Below are positions 1-7,002 of a DNA stretch of 20,997 nt, piece by piece. The first letter of the stretch is position 1; every line of letters begins with the position of its first letter. A program made the position numbers and the translations under genes. The notes under the pieces are model-generated. The model saw only the letters and a program-made list of their open reading frames with translations, was not told where the DNA came from and searched no databases. Source of the stretch: CAZBDU01 sp964490725 (lineage in GTDB: Bacteria > Spirochaetota > Spirochaetia > SZUA-6 > DRHE01); NCBI GenBank assembly GCA_964490725.1, contig CAZBDU010000097.1, positions 1 to 20,997 on the forward strand. Direction: 5' to 3'.

Positions 1-1
1 T

Positions 2-40
2 GAGCGCGGGGACGGGGTCTGGGGGATGACCGCCAAGTAG
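2..40 (+). CDS. C-terminal end of an upstream gene (partial)
   Basis: The first bases can be read in frame 2 as a 12-residue tail (ERGDGVWGMTAK) ending at TAG 38-40, immediately before a non-coding GC-rich repeat. It is too short to identify. It could equally be non-coding, since GC-rich sequence of this kind often stays open by chance. Confidence 0.25.
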   Translation, partial: ERGDGVWGMTAK

Positions 41-63
41 CGCCGGGGCCGCCTAGCGGCCGG

Positions 64-116
64 CGCCCCGCCCGCCGCCAGACGCCCCGCCCGCCGCCAG
101 ACGCTCCGCCCGCCGG
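64..116. repeat. 19-bp GC-rich tandem repeat, about 2.8 copies
   Basis: A unit of the form CGCCCCGCCCGCCGCCAGA occurs at 64-82 and exactly again at 83-101. A third, shortened copy with one mismatch (T at 105) runs to 116. It lies between the upstream gene end and the promoter of the small membrane protein. There are no spacers, so it is not a CRISPR. It may be a slippage-prone intergenic repeat. Confidence 0.8.
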
Positions 117-117
117 C

Positions 118-146
118 TTGCCCCGGCGCGCCGGATTCGCTACCAT
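118..146 (+). promoter_or_regulatory. sigma70-type promoter, probably giving a leaderless mRNA
   Basis: TTGCCC (118-123) and TACCAT (141-146) are separated by exactly 17 bases. The GTG at 154 lies 7 bases past the -10 box, where transcription would start. No Shine-Dalgarno sequence is visible before this GTG, so the promoter both supports and depends on a leaderless start. Confidence 0.5.
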
Positions 147-153
147 CTCTCAT

Positions 154-561
154 GTGACCATCGACTGGGCCCGGGCGCATGCGCTGACGGTGCGCCTGTT
201 CATGGGCGACACCGTCGTCAACTGGATCCTCGGCATCGCCTTGAGCCTCTTCCCCGGGCGCGTCAGCCGGCTTCTGACAGCCGGCCGCGGCGTTCCGGTC
301 TGGGTGTACGTGGTGATCGGGGCGGGATTCCTGCTGTTCGCGGTCTGGCAGAGCTGGATCCTGGGGCGGCGCTACCTGGAGCGGGCGGCGCTGCGCTTCG
401 CGGCGGCGATGGCCCTGGGGCCCGTGGTGGGGCTGACGGCCGCGCTGCTGTGGCCCGGCCTGGATCTGAGGCCCCTGTGGCGGGCTGTTCTCTGGGTCGG
501 CGACGCGTACATGGCCTTCCTGGGGGTCTGGTACCTGCTGGTGGCGGCCCGCCGGCGATAG
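154..561 (+). CDS. Small integral membrane protein, unknown function
   Basis: I do not recognise the family. From GTG 154 the protein is 135 residues. It has about four hydrophobic segments, around residues 17-33, 45-66, 78-99 and 104-130, and a basic C-terminus (AARRR), so a four-helix inner-membrane protein is likely. The start was chosen because the promoter at 118-146 places transcription initiation at this GTG. A longer TTG start (118) would lie inside the -35 box, and ATG 202 would remove the first 16 residues. The stop is 10 bases before the URO-D gene, so the two are probably co-transcribed. The protein is not an obvious transporter and carries no catalytic motif. Confidence 0.6.
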   Translation: MTIDWARAHALTVRLFMGDTVVNWILGIALSLFPGRVSRLLTAGRGVPVWVYVVIGAGFLLFAVWQSWILGRRYLERAALRFAAAMALGPVVGLTAALLWPGLDLRPLWRAVLWVGDAYMAFLGVWYLLVAARRR

Positions 562-571
562 CACCGCAGGC

Positions 572-1750
572 ATGAACGACAAGGAACGCTTCCTGGCGGT
601 GATGAGCTTCGAGCCGGCCGACCGCGTTCCCTTCTGGGAGCAGGGGTACTGGGGCGGCACGGTGGAACGATGGTACCGCGAGGGGATGGAGCGGCGCCAC
701 GGCGTGCAGGGCAGCCCCGCCTTCGGAGACACCGTGCGCGGACCGGCCACTCCCATCGCGCCGGGGGACAGGGTGTGCCTGGACGTGGCCGCCGGAGCCG
801 GGCTGGACGCGCCGAGCCTGAAGGTCCCGGTGAACCTGTATCTCTCGCCGCCTTTCCCCGAAGAGGTGCTGGAGGAGACAGGAGAGCACGCGACGGTGCG
901 CGACGAGTACGGCGTGGTGAAGCGCCTGCCCCGGGCCCACGACAGCATTCCACACTTCCTGGAGTGGCCGGTGAAGAGCCTCGAGGACTTCGAGCGGCTG
1001 GCCGCAGAGCGCCTGGATCCCGACAGCCCGGGGCGGTTCCCCCAGGACTGGCAGGAGCAGGTGGCGGCGCTTTCCGCCTACCAGGGAGTCGTGGCCCTGG
1101 GCGGCTATCCCTGCGGCTTCTTCGGCGCGCCCCGCTACCTGATGGGGGAGATGGCGCTGTTAATGGGGTTCCTGGACCGGCCCGAGCTGGTGGGGCGGAT
1201 CGTGGACCATCTGGCGGAGCTGTGGGCCCGCCTCTACGACCGCGTTCTGAGCCAGGTCAGGGTGGACTGCGTGCACTTCTGGGAGGACATGTCCTTCAAG
1301 AACGGGCCGCTCATCAGCCCGGAGCTGTTCGGCAAGTTCCTGGTGCCGGCCTACCGCAAGGTCACCGACGTGGCGCGCAGTCACGGCGTTCGTACCGTCC
1401 TGGTGGACACCGACGGGGATTGCAGCAAGCTGATCCCCGGGTTCCTGGAGGGTGGGGTGACGGGGCTGTATCCCTTCGAGGTGCAGGCGGGCATGGACGT
1501 GGTCCAGGTCCGGGAGGCCTTCCCCCGGCTGCAGATCCTTGGGGGCATCAACAAGCGGGAGCTGGCCGCGGGTCCCGAGCGGATCGACGCCGAGCTGCGG
1601 CGCCGCCTGCCGGGGATGCTGGAGAGGGGCGGTTTCGTACCCATGGCGGACCACCAGGTGCCGCCGGACGTCTCCTGGCAGAGCTATCTCCACTACAGGC
1701 GGCGCATCGGGGAGCACGCCGGGCAGGCATTCGGCACCGGAAAGCGGTGA
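572..1750 (+). CDS. URO-D/MtaA-superfamily protein (uroporphyrinogen decarboxylase-like)
   Basis: The 392-residue protein has the hallmarks of the URO-D (COG0407) fold: N-terminal KERFLAVMSFEPADRVPFWE, a central HFWEDMSFKNGPLISPELF stretch starting at H235, LVDTDGDCSKLIP where relatives often have HSDGN, then PFEVQAGMD, ILGGINKREL and a C-terminal MADHQVPPDVSW. Members include haem-pathway decarboxylases and corrinoid or thiol methyltransferases. This one is probably not HemE, because it lacks HemE's N-terminal arginine-rich substrate motif. It also lacks the H-x-C zinc ligands of MtaA-type methyltransferases at the expected place. It therefore belongs to the broad uncharacterised clade found in catabolic clusters. 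It starts 10 bases after the membrane protein gene, with only weak GCAGG as ribosome-binding site, so it is likely read from the same transcript. A second, divergent paralogue lies at 17547. Confidence 0.85.
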   Translation: MNDKERFLAVMSFEPADRVPFWEQGYWGGTVERWYREGMERRHGVQGSPAFGDTVRGPATPIAPGDRVCLDVAAGAGLDAPSLKVPVNLYLSPPFPEEVLEETGEHATVRDEYGVVKRLPRAHDSIPHFLEWPVKSLEDFERLAAERLDPDSPGRFPQDWQEQVAALSAYQGVVALGGYPCGFFGAPRYLMGEMALLMGFLDRPELVGRIVDHLAELWARLYDRVLSQVRVDCVHFWEDMSFKNGPLISPELFGKFLVPAYRKVTDVARSHGVRTVLVDTDGDCSKLIPGFLEGGVTGLYPFEVQAGMDVVQVREAFPRLQILGGINKRELAAGPERIDAELRRRLPGMLERGGFVPMADHQVPPDVSWQSYLHYRRRIGEHAGQAFGTGKR

Positions 1751-1775
1751 CGCCGCCGCCGCGGCAGCCTACAAT
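1747..1775 (+). promoter_or_regulatory. Promoter of the Ca2+ ATPase gene
   Basis: GTGACG (1747-1752) and a strong TACAAT (1770-1775) have a 17-base spacer. The -35 overlaps the URO-D stop codon. Transcription would start near 1782, giving a leader of about 60-80 bases, so this gene has a conventional leader, unlike several others in the window. Confidence 0.6.
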
Positions 1776-1777
1776 GT

Positions 1778-1796
1778 AGTCAAGCGCAGTCAAGCG
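1778..1796 (+). repeat. Direct repeat AGTCAAGCG x2 with 10-bp period at the transcription start
   Basis: AGTCAAGCG occurs at 1778-1786 and 1788-1796, one helical turn apart. It begins three bases past the ATPase -10 box and overlies the predicted start of transcription. That placement suits an operator, but chance duplication is not excluded. Confidence 0.5.
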
Positions 1797-1862
1797 AGGA
1801 CAAGAGAGCCGGGGCCAACGGGCCCGGCGCAGGGGGACAACCTGGAGACAGCCTGGCATGCC

Positions 1863-4574
1863 ATGAGCGCAGAGCAGGCCGCGGAGCGGTTGGGCGCCGA
1901 CCCGCGCCGCGGTCTGGACGGTCCGGAGGCCTGGCGCCGCCTGCAGGAACACGGTCCCAACGAGCTGCGCAGCGGTGGTGGCAGGAGCCCGCTGCGCATC
2001 CTGGCCGAACAGTTCACCTCCACGATGGTGCTGCTGCTGATCGCCGCCGCGGCGGTGTCCGGGTTCTTGCTGGGGGAGGTGACCGACGCGGTGGTCATCA
2101 TGATCATCGTGGCGCTGAACGCGGTCCTGGGGTTCGTCCAGGAGTTCCGGGCGGAGAAGGCCATGGCGGCCCTGAAACGCATGGCCGTCCCGACGGTGCG
2201 GGTAAGGCGGCAGGGGGAGGTCCGCGAGATCTCCACCAGCAAGCTGGTGCCGGGGGACATCCTCCTGGTGGAGGCGGGCAACCTGGTGGGCGCGGACTGC
2301 CGGCTGCTGGAGGAGGCGAACCTGCGGGTGCAGGAGGCCGCCCTCACCGGAGAGGCCGAGCCGGTGGAGAAGCACGCGCAGGCCATGGAAATGGAAGAAG
2401 AGGACCCCCCCCTCGGAGATCGCCGCAACATGATCTACCGCGGTACGGTGGTGGCCTACGGACGGGGCGTTGGAGTGGTCACCGCTACGGGCATGCGCAC
2501 CGAGCTGGGACGCATCGCCGGCATGATCGAGGAGACCGAGGCGGAGCAGACCGTGCTGCAGCGGCGGCTGGCCCGCCTGGGGGTGGTGCTGGTGATGGTG
2601 GCCCTGGCCCTGATCGCCGTGGTGGCGCTGGAAGGGTGGCTGCTGCGCGGCCAGAGCCTCAAGGAGCTGTTTCTGCTGGCGGTGAGCATGGCCGTGGCGG
2701 CCATCCCGGAGGGATTGCCGGCGGTGGTCACCATCGCCCTGGCCCTGGGGGCGCAGCGGATGCTGCGCCGCAGGACGCTGATCCGCAAGCTGCCGGCCGT
2801 GGAGACCCTGGGCTCGGTGACCGTGATCTGTTCCGACAAGACCGGGACACTCACGGAGAATCGCATGACCGTGAGCGTGCTGGAGCTGCCGGAGAGGACC
2901 TGGAGCCTCTCGGATCGAGCCCGCCGCTCCCAGCGCCTGCGGGAGGCCGCCGGCGACGCGCAGGCCGCGGTGCTGCTGTGCGGAAGCGCCCTGTGCACGG
3001 ACGCCTCGCTTCGTGAGGGGAAGGAGGGCGTGGAGACCATCGGCGACCCCACGGAGGGGGCGCTGCTGGCGGCCGCCTCGGAGGCCGGGCTGGACAAGAG
3101 CGCTCTGCAGGAGGCGCTCCCCCGCATCGAAGAGCTGCCTTTCGAATCGGAGCGCAAGCGGATGACCACCGTCCACTCCCTTCCGGCGGACCCGGAGTCC
3201 CTTCCGCAGGCGCTTCGGCCCCTGGTGGAGTGGCTGGCCCGGGAGGGCTGCCCGGTGGTGTCCTTCACCAAGGGCGCGCTGGACAGCCTCCTGGAGGTGG
3301 CCGGCGGCGTCTGGCGCGGCGGGGAGGTGGAGCCGCTGACGGAGCGCTGGCGTGAGCGCTTCCACGGCGCCAACGAGGCGCTGGCAGACGAGGGCGTGCG
3401 GGTCCTGGGGCTGGCACTGCGCGCCTTCCCGGACCCCGAAGCGCTCCCGGAGGGCCTGGAGCTCGAGCGGGAGCTGGTGCTCGTCGGCCTGGTGGGCATG
3501 CTGGATCCGGTCAGGGAGGAGGTGCCTGCGGCGGTGGAGGCCTGCCGGACCGCGGGCATCCGTCCGGTGATGATCACCGGCGACCACCCGCTGATCGCGC
3601 GCCACATCGGCCGGGAGCTGGGCTTCCAGAACCCGGACCACCTGCTCACCGGCGTGGAGCTTGCCGGGCTGGATGCGGAGGAGCTGGAGCGGGAGGCACA
3701 GGAGACCTCGATCTACGCCCGCGTCTCGCCGGAGCACAAGCTGAGGATCGTGGATGCTCTACAGGCGCGCGGCGAGATCGTGGCCATGACCGGGGACGGG
3801 GTCAACGACGCCCCGGCCCTCAAGAGCGCCGACATCGGTGTGGCCATGGGGATTACCGGCACCGACGTCTCCAAGGAGGCGGCGGCCATGGTGCTGCAGG
3901 ACGACAACTTCGCCACCATCCTCGCGGCGGTGGAGGAAGGGCGCATCATCTTCGCCAACATCCTGCGCTTCGTCCGCTACATCCTGGCCAGCAACCTGGC
4001 GGAGATCATGGTCATGCTGGCAGGGCCCCTGCTGGGGCTTCCCATCCCTCTGCTGCCCGTGCAGATCCTGTGGCTGAATCTGGTCACCGACGGCCTGCCG
4101 GCGCTGGCCCTGGGGGTGGAGCCGGGCACCACCGAGGTGATGCGGCGCCCGCCGCGCCGGCCGGAGGCACCGATCCTGGACCTGGCGATGGGGACGCACA
4201 TCCTGTGGGTGGGTGCGCTGATGGCGGCGATGGCTCTGGGCGTGGGCGAAGGGTTCTTCCGCGCCTCGGCCGCGGAATGGCAGACCATGCTGTTCACCGC
4301 CATCGTCATGTCGCAGCTGGGTCTGGCTGTGGTGGAGCGCTCGGAGCGCCGTTCGGTGCTGGCGGTGGGGCTGCTGTCCAACCGGCCCATGGCCTGCGCG
4401 GTGGTGGGCACCTACGGGCTGCAGCTGGCGGTGATCTACCTGCCCTTCCTGGGGCGCTTCTTCCACACCACGCCTCTGAGCCTGGCGCAGCTGGCCCTCT
4501 GCACAGGGGTGGGACTGGCCACGGCGCTGGCCGTGGAGGCACAGAAGCTGGTGCGACGGCCGATCGAGGCCTGA
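1863..4574 (+). CDS. Ca2+-transporting P-type ATPase (type IIA, SERCA-like)
   Basis: This ATP-driven cation pump is most likely a Ca2+ exporter in the cytoplasmic membrane. From ATG 1863 it has 903 residues, normal for bacterial type II pumps. Landmarks are the actuator TGEAEP at about residue 162, the TM4 cation site PEGLPA with E283, the phosphorylation site DKTGTLTENRMTV with D325, the nucleotide-site KGA in SFTKGALD, MITGDHPLIARHIG, and the hinge TGDGVNDAPALKSADIG at about 643. TM5 SNLAEI and TM6 NLVTDGLPALALGVEP keep the Glu, Asn and Asp that bind Ca2+ in SERCA. The N-terminus is uncertain. Relatives usually begin just before a Trp-His pair, here WHAMSAEQ, which precedes ATG 1863. A CTG at 1842 behind AGGGGGA (1831-1837) would include it and give 910 residues. 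The gene converges on the synthase-like pseudogene with a 14-base gap. Confidence 0.93.
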   Translation: MSAEQAAERLGADPRRGLDGPEAWRRLQEHGPNELRSGGGRSPLRILAEQFTSTMVLLLIAAAAVSGFLLGEVTDAVVIMIIVALNAVLGFVQEFRAEKAMAALKRMAVPTVRVRRQGEVREISTSKLVPGDILLVEAGNLVGADCRLLEEANLRVQEAALTGEAEPVEKHAQAMEMEEEDPPLGDRRNMIYRGTVVAYGRGVGVVTATGMRTELGRIAGMIEETEAEQTVLQRRLARLGVVLVMVALALIAVVALEGWLLRGQSLKELFLLAVSMAVAAIPEGLPAVVTIALALGAQRMLRRRTLIRKLPAVETLGSVTVICSDKTGTLTENRMTVSVLELPERTWSLSDRARRSQRLREAAGDAQAAVLLCGSALCTDASLREGKEGVETIGDPTEGALLAAASEAGLDKSALQEALPRIEELPFESERKRMTTVHSLPADPESLPQALRPLVEWLAREGCPVVSFTKGALDSLLEVAGGVWRGGEVEPLTERWRERFHGANEALADEGVRVLGLALRAFPDPEALPEGLELERELVLVGLVGMLDPVREEVPAAVEACRTAGIRPVMITGDHPLIARHIGRELGFQNPDHLLTGVELAGLDAEELEREAQETSIYARVSPEHKLRIVDALQARGEIVAMTGDGVNDAPALKSADIGVAMGITGTDVSKEAAAMVLQDDNFATILAAVEEGRIIFANILRFVRYILASNLAEIMVMLAGPLLGLPIPLLPVQILWLNLVTDGLPALALGVEPGTTEVMRRPPRRPEAPILDLAMGTHILWVGALMAAMALGVGEGFFRASAAEWQTMLFTAIVMSQLGLAVVERSERRSVLAVGLLSNRPMACAVVGTYGLQLAVIYLPFLGRFFHTTPLSLAQLALCTGVGLATALAVEAQKLVRRPIEA

Positions 4575-4606
4575 CCCGGGCCGGCCCCTCAGCCGCCCGA
4601 CCCGGG
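4575..4606. terminator. GC-rich inverted repeat between convergent genes
   Basis: CCCGGG at 4575-4580 and again at 4601-4606 can pair, and the palindrome GGGCCGGCCC occupies 4578-4587. They lie at the convergent 3' ends of the ATPase gene and the minus-strand synthase-like gene. There is no T-run, so this is at best a factor-dependent or weak bidirectional terminator. Confidence 0.25.
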
Positions 4607-5816
4607 ATTCACCCTGCCCACGATCTCGGCGAACTCCTCCTGGCTGACCAGCCCTCGTTTCTCGATTCCCCGGCGCTTCACCTGGGCCAGGATCTCCTGG
4701 ACCCGTTCCTCACTGGCTCCCCGGATCCTCATCCGTTCCAGGTAGTGCTGTATGGAGAGCTTGCCGCTCTTCTTTTCCAGGACCACCTCCGCCGTCCTGC
4801 CGGTGAGCCGGGGATCGGTGGCGAACATGGCCAGAGGCTCCCGCACCACCAGGTCCGCGCCGATGCCTGACTCACGCGTGAAGTTGGCCTTTCCCGTGAC
4901 CGGCTTGTTCCTGGCCGGGCTCACTCCGGTCAGCTCCTGCACCAGGGCGCCGAGCTCCATCAGCCTGTCGAAGCGGTAGCCCGTCTGGTAGCCCAGCAGG
5001 ATATGCAGGGCCATCATCAGCTCCTCGGTGGCGGCGTTTCCCGTGCACTCCCCCAGGCCGTTCACGCAGCCGTGCACTACCTCGGCGCCGGCCGTGACCG
5101 CTGCGATCTCCGTGGCCACCGCCATGCCGAAGTCATTGTGCGTGTGGATCTCCACGGGCAGCGCGGTCGAGGCCTTGACCTTGCGCACCAGCCAGGCGAT
5201 GGCCTGCGGCAGGGCGCAGCCCATGGTGTCCACGACTCCGATCCCGTCCGGCTGGGAGTGCTTCATCAAGCCGGCGAGCAGACTGTCCAGGTCCTCCTCG
5301 CGCGCCCGCGTGGTGTCGTGGTGTCATAGGGGAAGTACACCGCGTGCAGCCCCTTCTTCTTGGCGTAGTTGATGACCTCCACACTCCTGCGCAGCACGTC
5401 CTCCCAGGTCCAGCCGAACTGGTGCTTCAGCTTCGGATAGCCGATGGGGATCTCCACCAGCACGCCGTGGACGCCGCATTCCTCCGCCTTGTCGATGTCC
5501 ATCGTGACGGTGCGGGCGAAACTGTAGAGCTGCGCCTTCAGCCCGGAAGCGGCGATCTGCTTGATGGCCTGGAAGTCTTCCTCGGAGACGGCGGGCATTC
5601 CGGCCTCGATGCGGTCCACACCGGCTTCGTCCAGCATCCGGGCGATCCGCACCTTGTCTTCCCTGCGGAGCACCACCCCGGGCGTCTGCTCGCCGTCCCG
5701 CAGCGTCGCGTCGTGGACGCGTACCTGTCTCGGAAGGGTGAAGGCGTCAGTGACCTCGGGGATGAAGTTGTACGGGCTCACCCACCAGTGTCCTTTCGAT
5801 GGTACCGTTCAGTCAT
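4589..5816 (-). pseudogene. Homocitrate/2-isopropylmalate-synthase-like gene, frameshifted
   Basis: This DRE-TIM acyltransferase-family gene (condensation of a 2-oxoacid with acetyl-CoA) is split across frames. The upstream part carries DATLRDGEQTPG, GVDRIEAGMPAVSEED and PYDTT. The downstream part carries DTMGCALPQ, HTHNDFGMA and VNGLGECTGNAATEE, the LeuA-type signatures. An 8-bp tandem duplication (5310-5325) breaks the frame. Removing one copy restores PYDTTRAREEDLDSLLAG and a product of about 394 residues from GTG 5781. That GTG has AAAGGA upstream. A second lesion is possible near 5792: a small frame from ATG 5816, with GAGGGA before it, would join as MTERYHRKGHWWVSPYN if one G were added. 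The substrate cannot be read from sequence. A GntR stub lies upstream on the same strand and probably once controlled it. Confidence 0.85.
5310..5325. repeat. 8-bp tandem duplication GTGGTGTC x2 (frameshift lesion)
   Basis: GTGGTGTC occupies 5310-5317 and 5318-5325 without a gap, inside the synthase-like gene. Deleting either copy joins the two reading frames across a motif (PYDTTRA) that is continuous in the family, so the extra copy is the lesion. Confidence 0.9.
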
Positions 5817-5901
5817 GGATTGTCCCTCTCTGATTTCATTGCTGCCTCCCATTGTCACGACCGTGAGCCGCCAGCCGATGTCCGCCGGACGGGCCGCGGG
5901 C

Positions 5902-6138
5902 TCACAGCTTCTTGAGTCGCTCGTATACCACCCACAGATGCTCCTGCATCACCGCCCGCGCTGTTCCTGCGTCCCTGCTCTCTATCGCCTCGATGATCCG
6001 CCGCTGGCAGTCGATGGTTCGATCGCTCACTCCCTGCGGCGGGACCGTGGTGTGCCTGCTTTCCTTCAGCAGTCCGCGGATGGAGACCAGGATCTGCGTG
6101 AGAATCGTATTGTGGGCCGCCTCGGCGATGCGCGGCAT
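5902..6138 (-). pseudogene. GntR/FadR-family regulator, C-terminal FCD-domain stub
   Basis: About 79 residues match the end of an FCD ligand-binding domain: MPRIAEAAHNTILTQILVSI, then IDCQRRIIEAIESRDAGTARAVMQEHL, ending at TGA 5904-5902. The N-terminal winged helix and the first part of the FCD domain are absent. Reading upstream on the minus strand past about 6138, family resemblance stops, and the plus strand instead becomes clearly coding for a molybdopterin enzyme. The stub cannot bind DNA. Its orientation and distance (about 120 bases) from the synthase-like gene suggest a former regulator-target pair. Confidence 0.75.
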
Positions 6139-6372
6139 GGGATTGCAGAGGGAGACGCCATTCTGATCGAGACTCCTCACGGCTCGTGCCGCAGCTTCGC
6201 GGCGCTCACCCCGGGGCTGCAGCCGGACGTGGTTCAGGTCATGCCGGGGTGGGCGGGGCAGCACAATGTCAACCGCCTGGTGCCCTGGTCGGACCAGGCG
6301 GAAGGGATCGGCACCGTGCCCATGCGGGCGCTGCTCTGCCGCATCCGGCGCGCTGCCGAGGAGACGCCATGA
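6139..6372 (+). pseudogene. Molybdopterin oxidoreductase catalytic subunit, C-terminal stub
   Basis: From about 6139 the plus strand reads GIAEGDAILIETPHGSCR, then LQPDVVQVMPGWAGQHNVNRL and FRxLLC-like PMRALLCRIRRA, ending at TGA 6370-6372. This is the molybdopterin-dinucleotide-binding C-terminal domain of DMSO/thiosulfate/tetrathionate-reductase-type enzymes. Only about 77 of the usual 650-900 residues remain. The Fe-S domain and active site are gone. The next gene, an electron-transfer Fe-S subunit, overlaps the stop by ATGA, the usual arrangement for such complexes, which supports the assignment. Confidence 0.78.
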
Positions 6373-6913
6373 GCCGGGCGGATTTCCCTGCGGCGCTGAT
6401 CATCGACCTGGACCGGTGTTGGGGGTGCAGGGCCTGCGAGGTGGCCTGCAAACAGGCCCTGGGGATCGGCCCCGGGCCGGCCCCACTGAGGGTAATCGAG
6501 GTGGGGCCGCGGGAGATCGACGGCCGATTGCAGCGGGACTTCGTGCCAGTGCCCTGCCAGCACTGCGACGAGGCGCCCTGCATGGACGCCTGCCCCCCGG
6601 TGCTCTCTACCGCGCGGAGGACGGCTCGGTGCAGCTCGAGCGTTCCTGCTGCACCGCCTGCGCCGCCTGCGAGCGGGCCTGTCCCTAGGGTGCCATCGTG
6701 GGCGCGGACAGCGAAGCGGGCCCGGCGAAGTGCGATCTCTGCGCGGCGCGTCGTAGCCGGGGCTGGCTGCCGAGCTGTGCGCAGCACTGTCCGGGGCGAG
6801 CGATCGCCTTCGCGGCGGACCCGGCGGCCTGCGGGGAGGACCGCCGCCGCTTCAGCGCCGGCAGGGTGGTCTATCTGTCGGCAAAGTGGGCCAGCCTGGG
6901 CGAGGATCTGTAG
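6369..6913 (+). pseudogene. 4x[4Fe-4S] electron-transfer subunit (DmsB/PhsB-like), broken
   Basis: Sixteen cysteines in four ferredoxin-type sets can be read if two lesions are repaired: CWGCRACEVAC, CQHCDEAPCMDAC, CTACAACERAC and CDLC...CAQHC. Lesion one is a single-base loss near 6597-6602, where the family expects CPPGALY but the frame reads CPPVLST; adding one G restores it. Lesion two is TAG at 6686-6688, in the place of the Tyr/aromatic residue after the third set (ACP-stop-GAIV). After it the frame continues to a normal end, AKWASLGEDL, at TAG 6911-6913. The intact protein would have about 181 residues and would shuttle electrons to the molybdopterin subunit whose stub precedes it. Confidence 0.85.
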
Positions 6914-6962
6914 GGCGGCACGCCGGCGGCAGCGTTTGCCGCCTCTGCTCTGCCGGGCTCGC

Positions 6963-6991
6963 TTGACGCGCTCCGGCTTTCCGACTACTTT
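6963..6991 (+). promoter_or_regulatory. Promoter of the SHMT-like/folE2 operon
   Basis: TTGACG (6963-6968) and TACTTT (6986-6991) are 17 bases apart. Transcription would begin about 6998, leaving a leader of only about 4-5 bases before ATG 7003. No ribosome-binding site fits in that space, so translation is probably leaderless or nearly so. Confidence 0.65.
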
Positions 6992-7002
6992 CCTAGGCCG
7001 AG

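Noticed and set aside
64..116. CRISPR-like repeat
   Set aside because: The copies are directly adjacent with no spacers, and there are fewer than three full units.
1548..3737. 729-residue open frame antisense to the Ca2+ ATPase gene
   Set aside because: The ATPase on the plus strand has all family motifs in order. The antisense frame is rich in His, Gln, Arg and Pro with no domain, which is typical of shadows in high-GC DNA.
5310..5325. Programmed ribosomal frameshift in the synthase-like gene
   Set aside because: There is no slippery heptamer or downstream structure. An exact 8-bp tandem duplication explains the frame change more simply.
6686..6688. Amber codon read as pyrrolysine or another residue
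   Set aside because: Tyr or a similar residue is expected there, the same gene has an independent frameshift, its partner is truncated, and several intact genes in the window end in TAG.
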